Below are positions 58,356 through 64,000 of a DNA stretch of 64,000 nucleotides, piece after piece. The stretch's first letter is position 1. Each line of letters opens with the position of its first letter. Source of the stretch: Ditylenchus dipsaci (taxonomy: Eukaryota > Nematoda > Chromadorea > Rhabditida > Anguinidae); assembly GCA_004194705.1 (NCBI GenBank), contig SADC01001297.1, positions 434,001-498,000 on the forward strand. The letters are read 5' to 3'. The notes below the pieces were generated by a model. It saw only the letters and a program-made list of their open reading frames with translations, did not search any database and was not told the DNA's origin. Both the position numbers and the translations under genes were made by a program.

Positions 58356-58711
58356 TACAATAAAAGCGGCAATATCTCAATTCATCAATTTTTGCGTTAT
58401 ATTTAAAAGCAAAAGACGTAGTTAATAGCAATAAAATATTTTGTTGCTGTTCAGGCTTGTTTACGCAAATCAGTTTTATTTCAAAGCTGGTTTCTTTTTT
58501 GTACTTTTTCTATCCCATTTTTCGTTTTGTTATTATAAGTAGGAGGGAAAACACTCTTTCGCAATACTCAAATCTATTTCATCACCACATCTTCCAACCA
58601 TTAATTGTGAGTGTGTGTGACTAACATACAAACTGAAGCTAAACATATATTTCACTATCTGATTTCTATTCTTATTGAAATTTTTCGCAGCTTCATTTCA
58701 TATCTAGTAAA

Positions 58712-58886
58712 ATGATCAGTAGTTTGTTTGGAATTATTCGAAAAAATTCCTGAATGAGATTGAAAGCAACGAGCAAAATTCTAAACCAAAAGTTAAATCG
58801 AATGAAGACTATGTGGTAATTTCTCTAAACGATCTTCAAGAATATGTGGTCAAGTGTTCCTCAACTTCAAAAGAGCGTCAATTATG
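58712..58886 (+). CDS. COP1: COP1-type gene, candidate first exon (frame lesion)
   Basis: ATG at 58712 (AAAATG context) gives MISSLFGIIRK, then after the six-A run the frame shifts to KFLNEIESNEQNSKPKVKSN and EDYVVISLNDLQEYV, ending ERQL plus TG at a GTAATT donor. One missing A would unite them. The AG just upstream (TTTTTCGCAG) could be a 5'UTR or trans-splice acceptor. Confidence 0.5.
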
Positions 58887-61800
58887 GTAATTATGGTAAC
58901 TAATTATAAAAGTTGTTGACTGTGATTAAATCCGAAAACGAGTAGAGTCCATTTTTTTCTATTGTGGAATTTGTTTTCGGAAAAAAAGAAAACGCCAGGG
59001 AATTTTTAAAGGACAAGGGTGAAGCAAACCTCATGGCAGATTTAAAACCTCTAGGATATTTACTTGTTGTAATGACACTATTTTTCAGCAAAATTTGCCT
59101 GCAGGTGTTCTACGAGCCTTGTTCCCTTGGTTGTGGTCACAGCTTCTGGTTGCTTTTCGTTCTTGATTTCTCATTTACACCTCAAAATGCGTGGTTTTAG
59201 TAGAGAATGCATCACCCAACACCTAATGCAGAGTACCAAATGCCCACATGTGAGACGGTGACCAGCACAGACCCAAAAAAGACCAAGATAATACCTAACT
59301 ATGCTGCTGCAGCTTTGCTTGAAGATTTGGCCAGAGAAGAGCAGTCCTCCTCCAAATATGCACAGGTTGGATTCAAATTCATAAAAGGGGTGTAAATTTA
59401 ATTACTCACCTATAATTGTTTACAGAGTGAAATGGACGAGGAAGGTGAAGCAATTTTGCGCCTGATCCAAAACTCAGACAATATCAAACTCTCCTCCATT
59501 CGCCGCATATCTGAAGCACTTAAACGCAAGACTGTGGAAGCGGAATTGAACGATGAGCAGTTGAGGAATGTGCTACTCTTCGAATTTCTAGACAAAATGA
59601 TTGAGAAACGCGAACTTCACCTGTCACAAGTGCAAGCACAGTTAGAGAAGTTGAAGGCTGACAAACAGAGAGTAGCTGTGAGTCTACCTTATACCTAATA
59701 TTTTTGAAACTACTTTTTTCTAAATTTTTGAATTTAAATATAGTCATAGTAAACTTGATTTGCAAATATTTAATGAGTTTTTCATTTTTTTTTTTCTAAA
59801 TTTCATTAAAAGACCTCCAATAAAAGGTTTGAATGGCTATTTTTGTATCGGGGATACGCTACTGCATTTACTCTAAAAAAGCCCATGGACGCTTATTTTT
59901 CAAGCCTTAAAAATAGGAAAATTTTGAGTTAAATTCTGAGATTTTTGAGTGCTCAAGCAAAATTTTTAAAAGTGGAATTAGTAGACCTTGTTGTAATTAA
60001 AAAATAGGGTCGCGCGCGGTCGGTTAACCGAAAACTGGGTCTGCCAAACCGGCAAAACCCGAAAACCGGGTCACCAAACGCCGGTTTTTTTCGGTTCAAT
60101 TACTGAGAAATAAAATAGCTGATATATTTTCGAATTAATTTTATTTTAACACGAATAATAAAGAACATTTCGGTCATCTTATAAACGAGCATTATTTCTT
60201 GCTGATTCGCGGCAAAACGCATCAAAATGGGACGGGTCCTTTCCCCTTCAGGAAAAGTAAATTTTTCGCTAGCTTGGGGGGGGGCATTCTATAGTATAGC
60301 CTAGATTTGTTTCAGGATATGTCTGTGGCAAAGATCCGAAGATTGATGCGTGTCTTGGCAATCAATGAAGAAGAGAAGCGTCAGAGTCTCAAGTGCAATG
60401 CTTCCTAACTGCTCTAAAGGATTCTTCGACGTCGCATATGATCAATTATCTGAAGACCAAGGAACATGAAGCGGAATTAAAGCAATACGAATCGGCCTCT
60501 GAGGTTTCCAACGATGTAAGTCTTATAGTTTTCATTTTTCCTCTTCCTTTTTCCTTTTCCTCTCGCTTTCCTCTACTTGCTACTGATGTTCAAGCTCGCA
60601 CAACAAAGGGGTATCCTGACTTGAAAGTAATTTTTACAACTTTTGGAACGTGTTTAATATTTGTTTTCTTAGGCCTATGGTCGAGATTATTAGTCTCGTG
60701 CAGTCACCCTAACAATGGCGAATGACATCAAGCAACAGATCGTGTAGCGAATCGGGTCGGGATACTTTTCAATTACTAGTGATGAATAGCAGAAGCCAAG
60801 CAAGTTTTCACGTTGCTGGGTTTGTCTATTGGATAAGGTTTATTTGGTTTATTGCGTACGTAAAGCTTCTAATTTGTTCCGTTTAGTGTGACGACGCATA
60901 ACGTGAACGAAAGCTTCGGTCAGCTGTACAACGTATTGGCAACTATTCCGATAAAGCGAGAGCAAAGAAAAAATTGCTCGAATGGTCAAAGAGTGTCTGC
61001 GTAAGAATGGGCTCGAGATGGATCGACTAGTGGCTATGGTTTGCGACGATGCCAGCAACATGCAAAAATCTTGTCGATTGCTCTATATTGACAGGTATAG
61101 GTTAAGTTTTGCAAGAATATTAATTACTAGAAAGGAACTAGAAAATGAAAAAACTACACCAACTGAATAATTTTGGGACAACAGATAAAAAGCGAGGATT
61201 CTCTTTCAGAGATTCTTAGGGAGTAGTCTGTTTTAGCATCCACAAACAGCCTCCTCATTGTGAATGCGCCTTTGTGCGTTCAAAATTGTTTCCTATATGT
61301 GTTTATAAAATTTGTTTACTTTTTTCGTTCTGCTGTGGAAAAATTTATACAACAAATTAAGTAATAATGTGAATTTTCACTAGATAAAATGACCTTAAAA
61401 GTCAACAAGCACTGGATAAAACGGCCTTGGTGAAAAATCGGCAAACCGGCGGTTAACCGACCGGGTTTGATTAAACCGGAACCGGAAACCGGATTCGCCA
61501 GAAGCTCTGTTTGAAAAACCAAAAAAAAGAAAAAAAACATTCATGCATCCAGAGTCACTTTCGAGTGATTTGCGTCTGAGGTGTGTGGGTGTGCGCTTCT
61601 CAACTCCAAGTCCCCAAGCCCCAAAGGGGGCGCAGGGACTTATGAGTAAGGTTGTCGAGCCTTCGAAATTTTCGAGCCTTCGGCTCGGAAGCTCGAAGCA
61701 GCTTGAAAATTTCGAGCCTTCGGCTCGGCTCGAAGTTCGAAGCTCGAAACTTTCGAGCCTTCGGCTTGGCTCAAAGTTCGAAAGTTTCGAGCCTTCGGCT

Positions 61801-63671
61801 CGGCTCGGAGCTCGAAGTTCGAAAAAAATCGAACTTTCGAGCCGAAAGCTCGAAAAAAAAGTATACGGCAGCCTTCGGCTCGAAGCTCGAAAGTTTCGAG
61901 CCTTCGGCTCGGCTCGAAGTTCGAAGCTCGAAGCTTTCGAGCCTTCGACTCGGCTCGAAGTTCGAAAAAAATCGAACTTTCGAGCCGAAAGTTCGATTCG
62001 AGCCTTCGGCTCGACAACCCTACTTATGAGGGACTTATGCGCAGGGGCTTATGAGTTAGAGATGCGCGTACTCACTTACCTTAGACATGATTCCGAGAAG
62101 TACTCTTGATCAAAAAATGCATATAGAGTCTCTTTTTGCCACGGCCCATTTGAAGAACATGGTAAGACAGTCGAAAAATACAAACATTTACTTTTCTTAC
62201 GTCCTACCATCAAAGTGGCCCCTTTTTTCCCTTCCCTCACAATACAGCCCTCATTCCCTTTTAAATTCAAAAGGCGCCAATTTAAATTTTTCAAATTTTT
62301 TTACTAAAAAACCCCCCTGTGGTTCGAAAAAAAACTTTTTTTCTCAGAATCAAAAAACGCGCGGCTTTCTCGTGAAATCGAAGTCGAGAAACACGAATAT
62401 GAGGTTATCTCTTTCATCCGAGCACTCCCCGTGGGGGAGGGATTCGTCACTGCAATCGAAACGAAGTCATAATTGTCATACAAAAATTTAGTATTGGGTC
62501 ATTAAAAATGCCAAAATAGCTGAAACCTTTTCTTTTAAATTTTGACGGTAGTGTAATAATATACCCTGCCAAAAAAACTACTGAAATATACCCTCCCCAA
62601 TAATTTTTGGAGGGTACCTAAAACAACCATTTTTGAAAAAAAATTGTTCAAAAGCTCTTGTTAGAAATAGCTTGTCCCTGAGGCTGAACCTAAGCCTACG
62701 GACCTAAGCCTGAGCCAACATTATTGGGTGGGATATAATACACTAGCGTTATTTGGGAGGGGTACATTACACTAGCGTCAAAATTTGAAATCCCATGTCT
62801 TCTCGAAAATTTTGAAACCGAATACCGTATTTCCTCTAATAAGGCGGCCCCCTCATTTTTTTGACTGAAAGATCAGAGTTAAGGTCATTTTTGATTAAGA
62901 ATTTTCAGATTTTCGGGGGCTCGAAAATAAGGCGGCCGGTCGCCTTATTAGAGGAAATACGGTAGCTAAAAAAATGTAAAGCAACGATCTCGTTAGCATT
63001 TTTATTTTAAAAACTTGATTAGGATGAAAAAACTATATTTCGAAGGAAAAAATATGAAAAGTATTGCAAAAAATGAGTCTACATTTTGCAGACCATTCTG
63101 ACTGGTCAGCTAAATCAAGGATCTTCTCAAAGAGTAGTGCCTGACTCAGCCTGTCTTCAATCCACAGATAGCACCTCAATGGCCACTATGGGGTTGGAAG
63201 ATGAGGGTCATTCTTCTTCATCTTTTAGCCTGGTTGACTTCCACCAAATGGTCAAAATGGATATGGATGTGGAGAGTATGTCGACGTCTAGTAGCCAGCA
63301 ACACACACAAACATTCACTATGCCTGAGCAAATGTCCAAGTATCGCAGGCGCCTTCACAAGCATATTGGTAGTCTAGAGAGCTCCTACTTTAATTCCAAA
63401 CCAGTCCAATTACTCGGTGTGTTTTATAGTTTTGTAGATAAGCGAACTAGTTTCAGTTAGCATTATTCAGACACGGACAGCGCAGCCACCTCAACTAGCG
63501 TGACCCCAGCCAGCATCCAGAGCCTACAATCCTTACAGCTAGGAAGCTGCACTGACAATTTGGAGGAGTTCTCGCAAGTGCTGAGGGAATGTCACAGTAT
63601 GGAGACATGAAACGACTGGCCACTTTAAATTATAATGTAGAAACCGCTTCTGCATTGTCTATTGTTTCCAG
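58712..63671 (+). CDS. COP1: COP1 (RFWD2)-type RING E3 ubiquitin ligase, N-terminal part
   Basis: Exons 58712-58886, 59089-59148, 59201-59365, 59426-59677, 60316-60515, 63092-63416 and 63471-63671; the gene runs beyond the window. Residues 59-96 form a C3HC4 RING (CKICLQVFYEPCSLGCGHSF, then CRECI...KCPTC) whose Cys/His spacing equals that of animal COP1. A coiled coil follows (about 150-215; EKRELHLSQVQAQLEKLKAD). The exon 6-7 blocks YRRRLHKHIGSLESSYFNSK and LEEFSQVL...KRLATLNYN match the segment leading into the COP1 WD40 propeller. COP1 acts with DET1-CUL4 to ubiquitinate transcription factors. Exons 3, 5 and 7 each need one extra base, as does exon 1 if its ATG is right. Every repaired exon then agrees in splice phase. 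Confidence 0.85.
59089..59148 (+). CDS. COP1: COP1-type gene, RING exon 2
   Basis: A 60-bp exon: acceptor CTATTTTTCAG, donor GTTGCT (weak at +3). The split codons TG/C and TG/T give the first and fifth zinc ligands. Encodes KICLQVFYEPCSLGCGHSF. Confidence 0.75.
59201..59365 (+). CDS. COP1: COP1-type gene, RING exon 3 (frame lesion)
   Basis: Acceptor GTGGTTTTAG. It reads RECITQHLMQSTKCP, then stops unless one C is added to TGCCCACATG, after which TCETVTSTDPKKTKIIPNYA and AAALLEDLAREEQ follow. The added base restores the last CPxC zinc-ligand pair. Donor GTTGGA. Confidence 0.75.
59426..59677 (+). CDS. COP1: COP1-type gene, coiled-coil exon 4
   Basis: 84 codons, phase 0/0, acceptor TTGTTTACAG, donor GTGAGT. 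SEMDEEGEAILRLIQNSDNI and LKRKTVEAELNDEQLRNVLL align with the COP1 dimerising coiled coil. No repair needed. Confidence 0.85.
60004..60110. repeat. hAT end remnant (CGGTTAACCG type)
   Basis: TAGGGTCGCGCGCGGTCGGT, then iterations of AACCGGNAAAACC. The opposite-strand equivalent appears at 61430-61500. It lies upstream of COP1 exon 5, so the two ends probably belong to separate insertions. Confidence 0.45.
60316..60515 (+). CDS. COP1: COP1-type gene, exon 5 (frame lesion)
   Basis: TTTGTTTCAG acceptor, GTAAGT donor. DMSVAKIRRLMRVLAINEEE, then KRQSLK; one A added to CTCAAGTGC continues VQCFLTALKDSSTSHMINYL and EAELKQYESASEVSND. 200 bp is one short of phase 0/0. Confidence 0.65.
60860..61510 (+). 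pseudogene. hAT transposase fragment
   Basis: Reads NESFGQLYNVLATIPIKREQ in one frame and MVKECLRKNGLEMDRLVAMV, CDDASNMQKSCRL in another (60982-61083). The D-x-ASNM block is typical of the RNase-H core of hAT transposases. The right end at 61430-61500 (GGCGGTTAACCGACCGGG) is a hAT-like terminus. It lies in COP1 intron 5. Confidence 0.5.
61538..62165. repeat. Hairpin-core dyad repeat, copy 11, split by a hAT MITE
   Basis: Starts CATGCATCCAGAGTCACTTT and ends TTGAAGAACATG. Core region at 61606-61640 and 62023-62055. Interrupted exactly by 61647-62022. Confidence 0.75.
61647..62022. mobile_element. hAT MITE built of TCGAGC/CTTCGGCTCG text, 8-bp TSD
   Basis: CTTATGAG is duplicated at 61639-61646 and 62023-62030. 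Termini TAAGGTTGTCGAGCCTTCG and complement; the whole interior iterates TCGAGCCTTCGGCTCGG. Same terminus as the fragment at 1989-2062. Confidence 0.85.
62823..62964. mobile_element. ACCGTAT-type MITE, short form
   Basis: TACCGTATTTCCTCTAATAA to TTATTAGAGGAAATACGGTA with GGCGGCC inside each arm; 142 bp, in COP1 intron 5. Confidence 0.75.
63092..63416 (+). CDS. COP1: COP1-type gene, exon 6
   Basis: Acceptor CATTTTGCAG, donor GTGTGT, phase 0 to 1. Ser-rich linker (EDEGHSSSSFSLVDFHQMVK) then MSKYRRRLHKHIGSLESSYF, the conserved block before the WD40 region. No repair needed. Confidence 0.8.
63471..63671 (+). CDS. COP1: COP1-type gene, exon 7 (frame lesion)
   Basis: TTATTCAG acceptor; DTDSAATSTSVTPASIQSLQ and NLEEFSQVLR, then one G added to GAGGGAATG gives GMSQYGDMKRLATLNYNVET. 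With that base the spacing from Phe to the RLATL block is the same as in human COP1. Donor GTGAGA in phase 2. Confidence 0.75.
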
Positions 63672-63699
63672 GTGAGAAATTTGCAGTTGTGTAAAAATG

Positions 63700-64000
63700 A
63701 TAGCTGAGATAGCCTACCGCATAAATAAACTCTGGTATGCATGCTTTTTATGCATCCAGAGTCACTTTCGAGTGATTTGTGTCTCAAGTACGTGTGTGTG
63801 CACATTTAAACACCGAACAACCAAGCCGTCTAATCAACCAACCAACCCCCCCCCTTCGGGGGCACAGGGGGCTTGGAGTTGAGATGCGCACACCCACATA
63901 CCTTAGACAAAAAGCACTCGAAAGTGACTCTGGATGCATGAAAAAGCATGCATACCAGAGTTTATTTATGCAGTTGGCCCTAGTATTTAAAACTATGTTC
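63700..64000. repeat. Hairpin-core dyad repeat, copy 12 (cut by window end)
   Basis: Starts CCTACCGCATAAATAAACTC and runs to TATTTAAAACTATGTTC at the right edge. The core (about 63820-63872) has been altered to CCAACCCCCCCCCTTCGGGG. Confidence 0.8.

Noticed and set aside
59089..59260. Degenerate RING with Cys changed to Trp, Phe and Met
   Set aside because: That reading follows the unspliced frame. Correct splicing at 59148/59201 plus one missing C restores all ligands.
61543..62109. 188-codon ORF rich in SLRLGS repeats
   Set aside because: Read-through of the TCGAGC-iterated hAT MITE at 61647-62022 and its host repeat.

Overview
This looks like nuclear DNA of an invertebrate animal: AT-rich, with spliced genes using GT-AG introns (from 43 bp up to several kb), animal protein families, and a very dense load of DNA transposons and MITEs. 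The species cannot be fixed from the sequence alone. Nothing suggests a bacterium, virus or organelle.

Genes, left to right. At 2-1822 (+) lies a degraded reading frame split by a transposon. At 4.6-5.8 kb (-) are one clear and one doubtful exon of an unrecognised gene. A two-exon micro-gene of 63 codons (-) sits at 8893-9127. An open stretch at 13849-14103 (+) and a broken one at 22096-22303 (-) are unassigned. At 23433-32030 (-) is a seven-exon homologue of NPDC1/CAB-1, a single-pass neuronal membrane protein. At 37153-41134 (-) is a seven-exon F-box/leucine-rich-repeat protein. At 45667-46866 (-) is a FLYWCH/MULE transposase-type gene inside its own transposon. At 48750-52713 (+) is a three-exon secreted protein. 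At 58712-63671 (+), running off the right edge, is a COP1 (RFWD2)-type E3 ubiquitin ligase with RING finger, coiled coil and the lead-in to the WD40 domain. A serine-rich exon at 56647-56903 may be its true 5' exon.

The rest is mostly mobile DNA. I could place TIR elements with target-site duplications (TSDs): hAT-type (8 bp), MULE-like (8-9 bp), pogo/Tc1-like (TA), mariner-like (TA) and piggyBac-like (TTAA). Three patterns stand out. First, several MULE-like elements have TIRs built from tandem minisatellites, a different repeat in each family. Second, a roughly 290-bp imperfect dyad with a GC-rich, UUCG-capped core occurs twelve times, at the centre of several different TIR elements. Third, the region 15985-21890 shows transposons nested about five deep.

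Almost every multi-exon gene needs exactly one extra base per affected exon, usually in a short homopolymer, to keep frame and splice phase. All the lesions are deletions. This points to residual long-read consensus error rather than widespread gene death, but it should be checked before any gene is called a pseudogene.
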